Shown here in pieces: positions 8,397-17,039 of a DNA stretch of 64,000 bases (within the stretch, counting starts at the first letter, position 1; each line of letters starts with the position of its first letter). This DNA comes from Nostocales cyanobacterium HT-58-2 (GTDB taxonomy: Bacteria; Cyanobacteriota; Cyanobacteriia; Cyanobacteriales; Nostocaceae), in the NCBI GenBank assembly GCA_002163975.1, contig CP019636.1, positions 4,715,501-4,779,500 on the forward strand. Direction: 5' to 3'. Under the pieces are notes generated by a model, which saw only the letters and a program-made list of their open reading frames with translations, did not search any database and was not told the origin of the DNA. The translations under genes were made by a program, and so were the position numbers.

Positions 8397-9764
8397 ATGG
8401 CTATCGCCACTGTTAATCCTGCAACTGGGGAGTTGCTGAAAACTTTTGAGCCATTAAGTGATGGAGAAATTGCTCAGAAAGTAGACTTAGCACAACAGGC
8501 TTTTGAGAATTATCACAAAACTAGTTTTCAAGAGCGGTCTGTTTGGATGCAAAAAGCGGCTGACATTTTAGAGCAAGAAAAAGCGGATTTTGCCAAAATC
8601 ATGACGCTAGAGATGGGCAAGCCTCTGAAAGCGGCGATCGCCGAAGTGGAAAAATGTGCCCTTGTCTGTCGCTACTACGCTGAACACGCTGCCGAATTTC
8701 TGGCTGATGTTACAGTCACAACTGATGCCACTCGGAGTTTTGTAAAATACCAACCATTAGGTATAATCCTCGCAGTTATGCCGTGGAATTTTCCCTTCTG
8801 GCAAGTGTTCCGCTTTGCTGCACCTGCTCTTATGGCAGGGAATGTGGGATTACTCAAACACGCTTCCAATGTTCCGCAATGTGCTTTGGCAATAGAAGAA
8901 ATTATACAAAGAGCAGGTTTTCCAAAAGGTGTATTTCAAACTCTATTGATAGGTGCTGCAAAAGTTGCCGATTTAATGACTGATGACCGCATCAAAGCAG
9001 CGACGTTGACAGGAAGCGAACCAGCCGGGGCAAGTTTAGCGGCAGCATCGGGAAAACAAATTAAAAAAACCGTCCTAGAATTGGGAGGAAGTGATCCATT
9101 CATTGTATTGGAAAGTGCAGACCTAGAAGCAGCAGTTGCGACCGCAACGACGGCGCGAATGTTGAATAACGGGCAATCTTGTATTGCAGCCAAACGTTTC
9201 ATTGTCGCCGAGACAATAGCAGACAAGTTTGAAAAGCTTCTGCTAGAAAAATTCAATGCGCTAAAGATTGGCGACCCGATGCAAAGCGAAACTGACCTAG
9301 GACCACTGGCAACTCCTGATATTCTTAAAGACTTAGACCAGCAAGTGGAAGTTGGTGTTAAAAACGGGGCAAAAGTCCTCACGGGTGGACATTCCATATC
9401 AGATCGTCCTGGAAACTTCTATCCACCGACGATTCTTACGGATATTTCCCCAGACAACCCAGTTGCGCAGGAAGAGTTTTTTGGTCCGGTCGCTATGTTA
9501 TTTAGAGTACCAGATATTGACGCAGCGATCAAAATTGCAAATGCCACACCATTTGGTTTAGGTGCAAGTGCTTGGACAACAAACGCCGAAGAACGCGATC
9601 GCCTGATAGAGGAAATCGAAGCCGGTTCAGTGTTTATCAACGGTATGGTCAAGTCTGACCCCCGCTTGCCTTTTGGTGGTATTAAGCGTTCTGGATATGG
9701 CAGGGAATTAAGTATCCAAGGGATACACGAATTTGTCAATGTTAAAACTGTGTGGGTGAAATAA
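8397..9764 (+). CDS. gabD: Succinate-semialdehyde dehydrogenase
   Basis: The 455-aa aldehyde dehydrogenase has the Glu motif (LELGGSDPF) and catalytic Cys motif (NNGQSCIAAKRF). The sequence closely follows the short cyanobacterial SSADH type. A ggggagg ribosome site lies before the ATG. The next gene, 46 bp downstream, is the 2-oxoglutarate decarboxylase. In Synechococcus PCC 7002 the equivalent pair converts 2-oxoglutarate to succinate via succinic semialdehyde and closes the TCA cycle in place of 2-oxoglutarate dehydrogenase. The same role is inferred here. Confidence 0.9.
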   Translation: MAIATVNPATGELLKTFEPLSDGEIAQKVDLAQQAFENYHKTSFQERSVWMQKAADILEQEKADFAKIMTLEMGKPLKAAIAEVEKCALVCRYYAEHAAEFLADVTVTTDATRSFVKYQPLGIILAVMPWNFPFWQVFRFAAPALMAGNVGLLKHASNVPQCALAIEEIIQRAGFPKGVFQTLLIGAAKVADLMTDDRIKAATLTGSEPAGASLAAASGKQIKKTVLELGGSDPFIVLESADLEAAVATATTARMLNNGQSCIAAKRFIVAETIADKFEKLLLEKFNALKIGDPMQSETDLGPLATPDILKDLDQQVEVGVKNGAKVLTGGHSISDRPGNFYPPTILTDISPDNPVAQEEFFGPVAMLFRVPDIDAAIKIANATPFGLGASAWTTNAEERDRLIEEIEAGSVFINGMVKSDPRLPFGGIKRSGYGRELSIQGIHEFVNVKTVWVK

Positions 9765-9810
9765 CAACCACACCAGGTGCAATCAACCCAGAGGAATAGT
9801 GAGAGGAGAT

Positions 9811-11454
9811 ATGAATACAGCTGAATTACTCGTACAGTGCTTGGAAAATGAAGGGGTACAATATGTTTTTGGACTCCCTGGGGAAGAAAACCTGCACGTT
9901 TTAGAAGCGCTGAAACATTCTTCAATTCAGTTTATTACCACCCGTCACGAACAGGGTGCGGCATTCATGGCAGATGTCTACGGACGTCTGACCGGAAAAG
10001 CAGGAGTTTGTCTTTCGACTCTTGGTCCTGGGGCGACAAACTTGATGACTGGGGTTGCAGATGCTAACCTCGATGGTGCGCCACTCGTGGCAATTACAGG
10101 GCAAGTCGGCACAGATAGAATGCATATTGAATCCCATCAATATTTAGATTTGGTGGCGATGTTTGCCCCTGTCACAAAGTGGAATAAGCAGATTGTGCGA
10201 CCGAGTATCACCCCAGAAGTTGTGCGCAAAGCATTTAAACGGGCGCAAACTGAAAAACCAGGTGCAGTTCACATTGATTTGCCAGAAAATATTGCTGCTA
10301 TGCCTGCAGAAGGCAATCCTTTGCGTAAGGACAACATTGAAAGAACCTTTGCGTCTTTTGCCAGTATCAGGGCAGCAGCAGCAGTCATTTCCCAAGCAGT
10401 TAACCCAATTATTTTAGTTGGCAACGGGGCAATCCGCGACCATGCAAGCGATGCTGTCACACAGTTTGCCACTCAGATGAATATTCCTGTTGCCAACACT
10501 TTTATGGGCAAAGGTGTGATTCCTTACACTCACTCCTTAGCTTTGTGGTCAGTGGGATTGCAACAGCGAGATTTCATCACGTGTGGCTTTGACAATACAG
10601 ATTTAGTCATTGCTATTGGCTATGACTTGATTGAGTTTTCCCCGAAAAAATGGAACCCCAACGGCAAGATTCCCATTGTTCATATTGGGGTTACTCCTGC
10701 GGAGATTGACAGCAGTTATATCCCGGAAGTGGAAGTCGTGGGAGACATTTCTGATTCTCTGTCTGAAATCTTAAAATTTGCAGATCGCGAGAGTAAGCCT
10801 AATCCTTATGCTATCAACTTAAGGGCAAATATCCGTGCCGACTACGAACAGTATGCCAATGATGACGAGTTCCCGATTAAGCCACAAAAGTTAATTTATG
10901 ACTTACGGCAAGTGATGGGACCAGAAGACATCGTCATCTCAGACGTTGGCGCCCATAAAATGTGGATTGCCCGTCATTATCATTGCCATAGCCCGAATAC
11001 TTGCATTATTTCCAATGGCTTCGCCGCAATGGGTATTGCGATTCCTGGTGCGATCGCCGCAAAACTTGTGCATCCCAACCGTAAAGTTATTGCTGCAACA
11101 GGTGATGGCGGCTTTATGATGAATAGCCAGGAATTAGAAACTGCTTTACGCGTTGGTACACCCTTTGTCACCCTTATTTTTAATGATGGTGGCTACGGCT
11201 TAGTTGAGTGGAAGCAAGAAAATTACTTTGGCAAAGGGAATTCATCTTTTGTGCATTTTGGCAATCCTGATTTTGTCAAATTAGCTGAAAGCATGGGTCT
11301 CAAGGGCTACCGTGTTGAATCTGCTACTGATTTGGTTCCCATCCTGAAAGAGGCTTTAGCACAGGATGTCCCAGCAGTGATAGATTGTCCTGTAGACTAC
11401 CGGGAGAATGCACGCTTTACGCAAAAAGCTGGCGCCTTGAATTGTAAGGTATAA
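9811..11454 (+). CDS. 2-oxoglutarate decarboxylase (acetolactate synthase-like ThDP enzyme)
   Basis: The start at 9811 (MNTAELLVQ) is preceded by gagaggagat, a good ribosome site; a GTG 12 bp upstream is less likely. The 547-aa protein has the ThDP catalytic Glu (PGEENLHVLE), the HEQGAAFMAD region and the cofactor motif GDGGFMMNSQE near residue 430. It would usually be labelled acetolactate synthase. However, a separate full AHAS exists at 53.6 kb, and this one sits directly behind gabD, the arrangement of the experimentally shown cyanobacterial 2-oxoglutarate decarboxylase. Function is therefore assigned from context and family knowledge. Confidence 0.82.
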   Translation: MNTAELLVQCLENEGVQYVFGLPGEENLHVLEALKHSSIQFITTRHEQGAAFMADVYGRLTGKAGVCLSTLGPGATNLMTGVADANLDGAPLVAITGQVGTDRMHIESHQYLDLVAMFAPVTKWNKQIVRPSITPEVVRKAFKRAQTEKPGAVHIDLPENIAAMPAEGNPLRKDNIERTFASFASIRAAAAVISQAVNPIILVGNGAIRDHASDAVTQFATQMNIPVANTFMGKGVIPYTHSLALWSVGLQQRDFITCGFDNTDLVIAIGYDLIEFSPKKWNPNGKIPIVHIGVTPAEIDSSYIPEVEVVGDISDSLSEILKFADRESKPNPYAINLRANIRADYEQYANDDEFPIKPQKLIYDLRQVMGPEDIVISDVGAHKMWIARHYHCHSPNTCIISNGFAAMGIAIPGAIAAKLVHPNRKVIAATGDGGFMMNSQELETALRVGTPFVTLIFNDGGYGLVEWKQENYFGKGNSSFVHFGNPDFVKLAESMGLKGYRVESATDLVPILKEALAQDVPAVIDCPVDYRENARFTQKAGALNCKV

Positions 11455-11487
11455 GCTGGCAATGCTGGCGATCAATGAAATAATAGA

Positions 11488-11527
11488 TGTAACGGATGGA
11501 AGAATGACAGTTCAACCATCCGTTACA
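11488..11527. terminator. Bidirectional stem-loop between convergent genes
   Basis: A perfect 12-bp inverted repeat (TGTAACGGATGG and its complement) with a 16-nt loop lies in the 99-bp gap between the convergent 2-oxoglutarate decarboxylase and MoeB-type genes. There is no long T-run, but position and symmetry suit a shared terminator. Confidence 0.65.
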
Positions 11528-11553
11528 CAAAGACGCAGAGAAACTTTGTTTTC

Positions 11554-12726
11554 TTAATATGTCGGTACCGAAGGATCGATTTCCTGACTCCAAGCAAGAA
11601 TTCCACCCTTCACATTCGTGCCATCAATTCCCGCTTCCTTAAGAATGCCGAGGGCTTTCGCAGAACGCATACCTGATTTACAATGAGCAATCAGGCGATG
11701 ACCATTGAGCAATTCCTTAACTTGAGTCACGCCTTGACCATTTTCAATATCTGATAACGGTATCAAGACTGCGCCAGGAATTTTGGCAATTTCATATTCG
11801 TGTGGATTGCGCACATCCAGCAGCACAAAATCATCTGTACCGCTATCTAGCAATTGCTTCAATTCCTGCACTGTTATTTCCGAAGTCTCCATCTGCTGTT
11901 TCTCCTCTTGTGCTTTAGCTTGTGGGATACCGCAGAATTGTTCGTAGTCTATCAACTTTTCTATCACTGGGCGGACTGGGTTAGGACGCAGCTTCAACTC
12001 TCGGAACTTCATGTTCAAAGCGTCATACAGCAGTAAGCGTCCACTTAAAGTTTCACCCTTACCAAGAATAATTTTGACAGTTTCCGTTGCTTGGATAACA
12101 CCAATAATTCCAGGCAAAATCCCTAGTACGCCACCTTCTGCACACGAAGGAACCATTCCTGGTGGTGGTGGTTCGGGATAAAGATCACGATAATTCGGTC
12201 CATCCTGGTAGTTAAAGACTGTCGCTTGCCCTTCAAACCGGAAAATGGAACCGTAGACGTTGGGCTTGTTTAGCAACACGCAAGCATCGTTGACGAGATA
12301 ACGTGTGGGGAAGTTATCAGTACCATCCACCACAATATCATAAGGTCTGATAATGTCGAGGGCATTTTCCGAAGTCAGGCGAGTTTCGTACAAGTCAACC
12401 TGACAATATGGATTAATTTCTAGAATGCGATTTTTCGCAGATTCAATCTTAGGTTTACCCACCCAAGATGTGCTGTGAATGACTTGGCGTTGCAAGTTGG
12501 AAGTATCGACAACATCGAAATCAACAATACCGATGCGTCCGATACCCGCCGCCGCCAAATACAAAAGTAGAGGTGAACCTAATCCACCCGTACCAATACA
12601 CAACACACTGGCTGCCTTGAGGCGTTTTTGTCCCTCCAGCCCGACTTCTGGCAAAATAAGGTGGCGGGAGTAACGTTCGTAATCATCTTTTGTCAGCTGG
12701 ATTTCACCCAGATTGGGATTTAGCAT
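11554..12726 (-). CDS. moeB: MoeB/MoeZ-type adenylyltransferase with rhodanese domain
   Basis: This 390-aa two-domain enzyme has an N-terminal E1-like ThiF/MoeB domain (nucleotide motif GTGGLGSPLL, then VDFDVVDTSNLQRQ; VPSCAEGG Cys) and a C-terminal rhodanese domain with active Cys in AHCKSGMRS. E1-like enzymes adenylate the C-terminal glycine of ubiquitin-like sulfur carriers (MoaD, ThiS, CysO), and the rhodanese domain supplies sulfur. The fusion architecture equals MoeZ/MoeBR. A JAMM peptidase gene lies 144 bp upstream on the same strand. No carrier protein gene is in the window. Confidence 0.88.
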   Translation of the reverse strand: MLNPNLGEIQLTKDDYERYSRHLILPEVGLEGQKRLKAASVLCIGTGGLGSPLLLYLAAAGIGRIGIVDFDVVDTSNLQRQVIHSTSWVGKPKIESAKNRILEINPYCQVDLYETRLTSENALDIIRPYDIVVDGTDNFPTRYLVNDACVLLNKPNVYGSIFRFEGQATVFNYQDGPNYRDLYPEPPPPGMVPSCAEGGVLGILPGIIGVIQATETVKIILGKGETLSGRLLLYDALNMKFRELKLRPNPVRPVIEKLIDYEQFCGIPQAKAQEEKQQMETSEITVQELKQLLDSGTDDFVLLDVRNPHEYEIAKIPGAVLIPLSDIENGQGVTQVKELLNGHRLIAHCKSGMRSAKALGILKEAGIDGTNVKGGILAWSQEIDPSVPTY

Positions 12727-12870
12727 AGCACTTTTGTGAGCAAGAGCAGGCTTAACAACTTAAAATTCACACGTTCAAAATCTGCAAGCAATTAGCTGCT
12801 TAATATATACATTTTTATAAGTGGGACAGTTTATTAATCCTATCCAAAAACTTGGTATCTTTATATATTG

Positions 12871-13338
12871 TTAAATTTTGTTTTCAATAAGTTCCTGTTG
12901 AAACTGGTGGTTATCATCCAAAATCCAACTCCTCATGTCACCCGCTTTGCCACTGTGTACAGAAACAATGATGTAAGAGTATTCCTGCCAAGCGCACTGA
13001 CGGTCAAATTCTGAAGGAATCGCTGGATGATCAGTATGAGAGTGATAGATACCAATGATATCTAACTTGCGGTCGCGTGCTTCTTTCTGTGCTTGTAACA
13101 TGACCAGGGGTGCGATCGCATACCTTCGCCTCTTACTCAAAGACGTTTTCTCTCCTGGAAAATCTGCTGCTGTTTCTGCATTCCAGGCATTTTCTGTTGG
13201 CATGATTTCCACCACAGTTTTGCCCTCACTTGTCAGATAGCCCACGATTATACCACAGCACTCATCAGGATAAGTAGTTTCGGCATGGGTGCAGATGGTT
13301 TGCAAGTGTTGTGGGCTAAGTTGGATCATCTGTGGCAA
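12871..13338 (-). CDS. JAMM (Mov34/MPN) metallopeptidase, M67 family
   Basis: The 155-aa protein has a complete JAMM metal site: a Glu in CCGIIVG-proximal sequence and H-x-H-x10-D as YHSHTDHPAIPSEFD. Bacterial JAMM proteins such as Mec+ or QbsD trim amino acids from the tail of ubiquitin-like sulfur carriers. Location just upstream of a MoeZ-type E1 enzyme on the same strand fits such a sulfur-transfer role (inference). Length is normal for the short bacterial M67 type. Confidence 0.83.
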   Translation of the reverse strand: MPQMIQLSPQHLQTICTHAETTYPDECCGIIVGYLTSEGKTVVEIMPTENAWNAETAADFPGEKTSLSKRRRYAIAPLVMLQAQKEARDRKLDIIGIYHSHTDHPAIPSEFDRQCAWQEYSYIIVSVHSGKAGDMRSWILDDNHQFQQELIENKI

Positions 13339-13373
13339 CGGATGTAAAGATAAGTTACTTGTTGGGGCTTATA

Positions 13374-13478
13374 TAGGATTTCTATTTGATTTTTGAAATA
13401 CACCTAGGGTGGGTAATGCTCACCAAAACCTAGACATAACCCAGATTATAATAGGCATTGCCCACCTTACAGATACTT
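13374..13478. repeat. Dispersed inverted-repeat element, copy 1
   Basis: About 105 bp: ctatttgatttttgaaata is followed by a gtgggtaatgc arm and closed by gcattgcccacc...cagatactt. A close relative lies at 15323-15436 and a shorter gtgggcaa/ttgcccacc hairpin near 49506-49541. It looks like a small non-coding palindromic (MITE-like) element in the gap upstream of the JAMM gene. Confidence 0.65.
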
Positions 13479-13547
13479 AAATTTTTTCAAAAATAAAACC
13501 GGATTACTATGGACTCATTATCCGCTACATCATTCCGTTGCTACACA

Positions 13548-14306
13548 TCAGGCAACAATAGAGACTTTACCAGTATCAAGATCGTAATAAGCGCCAACGA
13601 TTTTTAGCTTATTTTGCTGAACAAGTTTAGCCAAAACTGTTGAGCTTTCCTGTAATTTTTCTGCTTGATATTGAATATTGGCTCTCACTGCATTCTCTTG
13701 AATATCACCCGTTTTAGACTTGATTCTTTCCAAGGCAGGTTTGATTCCCTCAATAATCAAGCTAATTCGACCAACAGCTGGTTCTTTCTGAAGCGCCTCT
13801 GTGACTGCACCGCATCTTCTATGACCCAAAACCAAAATGAGTTGCGAACCCAATACCGTGGTAGCATATTCCAGGCTGCCTATAACCATATCATTAACAA
13901 CATTTCCAGCGACTCTGACCACGAATAAATCACCAAGTCCCTGGTCGAAGACGATTTCTGCGGGTACCCGAGAATCTGAACAGCCAAATATGGACGCAAA
14001 AGGATATTGACCTTTAGCGACTAATCGCAGGCGTTCTAACGATTGGTCGGGATATTTGCGCTTTTGGTGCATAAATCGTTGATTCCCATCCAGTAATCGT
14101 TTTAAAGCTTCGTCTGCATCAAGTGGATTGGGATTCACTGGACTTGCATCAGCTAAAGATTGTTGTATGTTCCAAAGTACACTACTGCTAATCGCAATGC
14201 TTCCCACACCTGCAAATTTTGCAGCAGCTTGCAAACTCAAGGGAACTCCCACAATGCAACGCCTCAAGAAATCACGACGCCCTACAAATCCATTTATTCG
14301 ACTCAT
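13548..14306 (-). CDS. Beta-class carbonic anhydrase with Tat-type signal (EcaB-like)
   Basis: The 252-aa protein begins with a twin-arginine signal (RRDFLRR at ~10-16, then a hydrophobic stretch), so export to the periplasm or thylakoid lumen is likely. The zinc ligands of beta carbonic anhydrases are present: CSDSRVPAE (Cys, and Asp/Arg dyad) and the H-R-R-C pattern in GHRRCGAV. It interconverts CO2 and bicarbonate. The exported beta type is called EcaB in Synechocystis; orthology is inferred. Its neighbours do not suggest an operon. Confidence 0.87.
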   Translation of the reverse strand: MSRINGFVGRRDFLRRCIVGVPLSLQAAAKFAGVGSIAISSSVLWNIQQSLADASPVNPNPLDADEALKRLLDGNQRFMHQKRKYPDQSLERLRLVAKGQYPFASIFGCSDSRVPAEIVFDQGLGDLFVVRVAGNVVNDMVIGSLEYATTVLGSQLILVLGHRRCGAVTEALQKEPAVGRISLIIEGIKPALERIKSKTGDIQENAVRANIQYQAEKLQESSTVLAKLVQQNKLKIVGAYYDLDTGKVSIVA

Positions 14307-14426
14307 CGTCTATCTCTATAGATAAATCCAACTGACAACAGCTTGGTTGTTGGCTGGAACATATCAATCTCTGCAAGGATGCAAGAGTGAGCAACGACAC
14401 GGTTTAAGACTTATTTAAGTTTTGTT

Positions 14427-14464
14427 AAGAGTCAAGAGTCAAGGGTCAAGAGTCAAGGGTCAAA
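14427..14464. repeat. Heptanucleotide short tandem repeat (gagtcaa/gggtcaa)
   Basis: Five consecutive copies of agagtca/agggtca occur in the gap between the carbonic anhydrase and livF genes. This is a cyanobacterial STRR with no coding meaning. Confidence 0.7.
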
Positions 14465-14502
14465 AATTACACTCTCTCATCTCTCTCATCTTCCCCTACT
14501 CC

Positions 14503-15246
14503 TTAATGCGCCTTTCCTGCTCCCAGATACAGTTCGCCCACCTTGGGATCGTTCAACAATTCCAAACCAGGACCAGACATAGCATCGCGTCCCGACTCTA
14601 GAACATAACCCCGATGAGCCATTTCCAAGGCTTTACGAGCATTTTGCTCTACAAGTACGATCGCTGTACCACCTTGGTTAATTTGTTTAATCTGCTCAAA
14701 CACCTGCGTCACTAAAATGGGAGACAACGCAGCTGACGGTTCATCTAAAAGCAGTAAGCTAGGTTCCAGCATCAAAGCTTTCCCCATTGCAAGCATCTGG
14801 CGTTCGCCACCAGAGAGAGTACCAGCGCGTTGGTTACGGCGATCGCCAAGTTTGGGGAACATGGTATATATTTTATCTTTAAGTGGTTTGAGGGGGACAT
14901 TGCGGACAAACGCACCCATCTCCAGATTTTCTTCTACACTGAGGGAGGGAAAGACATTAGCAATTTGTGGTACATAACACATCCCCAGTTGAACAATTTG
15001 ATTTGACTTTAACCCAATAATATTCTGTCCATTGAAGGTCATTGAGCCTTTATGGGGAGTCAAAAGCCCAAAAATAGTTTTTGCTAAGGTAGATTTTCCA
15101 GCACCGTTGGGACCAATCACTGTTACCAATTCTCCCCGTTCTACTCGGAAATTCACACCTTGTAAGATATCCACATCTTTGATGTATCCAGCGTGGACAT
15201 TTTTCACTTCTAGCAGGGGAGACGAATGAGTTAGTGAATCTGACAT
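14503..15246 (-). CDS. livF: LivF-type branched-chain/neutral amino acid ABC transporter ATPase
   Basis: The 247-aa ATPase has Walker A GPNGAGKST, the ABC signature LSGGERQ and Walker B LLLLDEPSAA, with the short LivF-type C-terminus (GLELLNDPKVGELYLG). It energises uptake of hydrophobic or neutral amino acids with a LivG partner. Cyanobacterial Nat transporters have scattered genes, and this one stands alone; NatE is a likely counterpart (inference). UrtE of urea transporters is related but usually lies in an urt operon. Confidence 0.83.
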   Translation of the reverse strand: MSDSLTHSSPLLEVKNVHAGYIKDVDILQGVNFRVERGELVTVIGPNGAGKSTLAKTIFGLLTPHKGSMTFNGQNIIGLKSNQIVQLGMCYVPQIANVFPSLSVEENLEMGAFVRNVPLKPLKDKIYTMFPKLGDRRNQRAGTLSGGERQMLAMGKALMLEPSLLLLDEPSAALSPILVTQVFEQIKQINQGGTAIVLVEQNARKALEMAHRGYVLESGRDAMSGPGLELLNDPKVGELYLGAGKAH

Positions 15247-15322
15247 GATATTGTTATAGATGCAAATATAGTGACTTTAAGCTATTGTTCTTTTGCTTAA
15301 AATTAAACGATACAACATAATA

Positions 15323-15436
15323 CATAGGAATCCTATTTGATTTTTGAAATACACATAGGTGGGCAATGCATGTCATATATGTCAGATCTGAGTTATATCT
15401 GAGTTTTGGTCAGCATTACCCACCCTACAGATACTT
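15323..15436. repeat. Dispersed inverted-repeat element, copy 2
   Basis: This ~114-bp copy of the element at 13374-13478 shares ctatttgatttttgaaata, the aggtgggcaatgc arm and the gcattacccaccctacagatactt arm. The middle differs (a catatatg/cagatctga stretch). The two copies lie 2 kb apart in the same orientation. Confidence 0.65.
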
Positions 15437-15549
15437 GTTCACAACTCAGATAAAATTGCTATATATCAACACAAACACAGTGCCAATATAAGAAAACATA
15501 GGTAGAAAACCTATGTATAACTTTGATATTAAAAACTAGAAAATTTAAA

Positions 15550-16293
15550 TTAAGCAGCTTTCGTTTTCTTTCTACAACTAGCAGCAAAGTAGATTCCGAG
15601 CAAAGATAGAGCAGCTAAATGAGTTGGTTCTGGTACCTGAAGCGGTTTGTCGGAAACAGTAATTTTACCGCTGGCTACCTCACCATTGTCACCAACCTCT
15701 CCAATGTACAAATAAAGTGGTGTGGTCGTTGAAATGGAATTTTTGAGGTTAAATACGACTTTTCCACCATCACCTAAACTCACAAATCCAAAAGCATTAC
15801 TATCAGTTGTAGAGTTTCCATCAAAATTTTGCAATGTGGCAACTGAGTTGTTAATACTACCATTAGTTGTGCCAAATAAAGCTGCGGGAGTGACGGGAGA
15901 ACGTTGGGTTCCAGCAGTGAAGACAGTTCCAGAAGATGTAAAATCGAATACGGCTAATCCTGGTAAGTTTTTGATGTCTGCTGCATTGCTAACTAAGACA
16001 TTGCTTATCTTAATTGCATCTAAATCAAAACCACTAAATCTCCCACCTTCACCACCTTTTGCGCTGTTGCTGTCAGTAATAGCAATGGAACTGATATCGA
16101 AGCCAAGATTAGAAAGAGCCGCACGGTAGACACCCGTTTGAGCGGGATTACCACCTGCTAAGCCTTCTAGCTTAGTAAAATCAAGACTCAGTGTTCCCGC
16201 TGTAGCACTGGAAGCAGACATCAGGGTCGTTGCCGCTGTAGCCAGACTTAACGTTAAGATATTGCTCATCAGGAATGCGCTTAACTGTTGCAT
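15550..16293 (-). CDS. PEP-CTERM sorted exported protein
   Basis: The 247-aa protein has a signal peptide (hydrophobic run ending near SSATA) and ends with a PEP-CTERM tail: VPEPTHLAAL, a hydrophobic helix and a basic CRKKTKAA end. Such tails are processed by exosortase and direct proteins to the cell surface. The body is rich in Ser, Gly, Asn and Thr and resembles beta-sandwich PEP-CTERM proteins; no enzymatic motif is seen. No exosortase gene is in the window. Confidence 0.82.
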   Translation of the reverse strand: MQQLSAFLMSNILTLSLATAATTLMSASSATAGTLSLDFTKLEGLAGGNPAQTGVYRAALSNLGFDISSIAITDSNSAKGGEGGRFSGFDLDAIKISNVLVSNAADIKNLPGLAVFDFTSSGTVFTAGTQRSPVTPAALFGTTNGSINNSVATLQNFDGNSTTDSNAFGFVSLGDGGKVVFNLKNSISTTTPLYLYIGEVGDNGEVASGKITVSDKPLQVPEPTHLAALSLLGIYFAASCRKKTKAA

Positions 16294-16405
16294 GAGTTTT
16301 CCTACGTAGGATTGCTATACTCAGCTATACGTAAGCGCACTTGCTGTTTCCGAACGGTAAATATCTATTGTTACTTTTTTAAATCTTTCTTTAGTACTTT
16401 CACTG

Positions 16406-16437
16406 AAAAAACAGGCTAATTGGAAATGCCTGTTTTT
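16406..16437 (-). terminator. Rho-independent terminator of the ferredoxin gene
   Basis: A perfect 10-bp stem (AAAAACAGGC / GCCTGTTTTT) with a 12-nt loop lies 21 bp past the stop of the small ferredoxin gene on the minus strand, where the T-run follows the stem. Confidence 0.8.
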
Positions 16438-16458
16438 ATGAAGTGTTAGCCCTTCATA

Positions 16459-16683
16459 TTACGGTGTTTTTTGTAAATCTGGTCGTTCTTCTGGAACAAT
16501 CGCGTCTTCTACTGGACAAACTTGAAGACATATGCCACAGTCAATACAAGTGGCAAAGTCAATCCAGTACCAATCGGTTCCTTTGACATTTTTGCCAGGA
16601 CCAGGATGAATGCAAGCTACTGGACAAGCGTCTACGCAATCAGCGACGCCTTCACAGACTTCAGTAACAATCGTGTGCGGCAT
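16459..16683 (-). CDS. Small 4Fe-4S ferredoxin
   Basis: The 74-aa protein carries two Cys clusters: CVDACPVACIHPG and CIDCGICLQVCPVE. The second is a full CxxCxxCxxxCP motif; the first supplies C-x4-C and a distal C, as in 7Fe/8Fe-type bacterial ferredoxins. It is a cytosolic electron carrier; the partner is unknown. It is monocistronic, with its own terminator. Confidence 0.85.
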   Translation of the reverse strand: MPHTIVTEVCEGVADCVDACPVACIHPGPGKNVKGTDWYWIDFATCIDCGICLQVCPVEDAIVPEERPDLQKTP

Positions 16684-17039
16684 GGTTCCCCTCTCTTTGG
16701 ATCAAAATTGCTGTGTTTAGCCAGCTGTATCTAGCCTAGCAACAATATTTACCATCTTTAATAATGTCAGCCAGTGGAAACACAATTTTTTTGAATGAAT
16801 GTTTGTAGTAGCGCTTAAGCACAATCACGAACCTTCTTTCATCTGTAGCCAGATTTTCTGGAAATGGTATTAGCTTTTGAGTACAGCATCAATGGAAAAG
16901 GACAGTATGGGTACTCAAAGGCTAACCCATCCTACATTTATGTACGTCGAATTGCTTAAAACCACAGATAAACACAGATGATTTATCTGTTTTTATCTGC
17001 GGTTCTAAAATAGTGCTAAACCGAATTTTTGCCAGCCAT
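16684..17039. other. Intergenic region with dispersed repeats
   Basis: The 356-bp gap holds a piece of the 'acccatcctaca' dispersed repeat near 16905-16940 and an imperfect palindrome at 16960-17004 (AACCACAGATAAA...TTTATCTGCGGTT). The palindrome may also end hisZ transcription. No gene is seen. Confidence 0.5.

Noticed and set aside
9811..11454. Annotation as acetolactate synthase
   Set aside because: A full AHAS exists at 53.6 kb, and linkage to succinate-semialdehyde dehydrogenase fits 2-oxoglutarate decarboxylase better.
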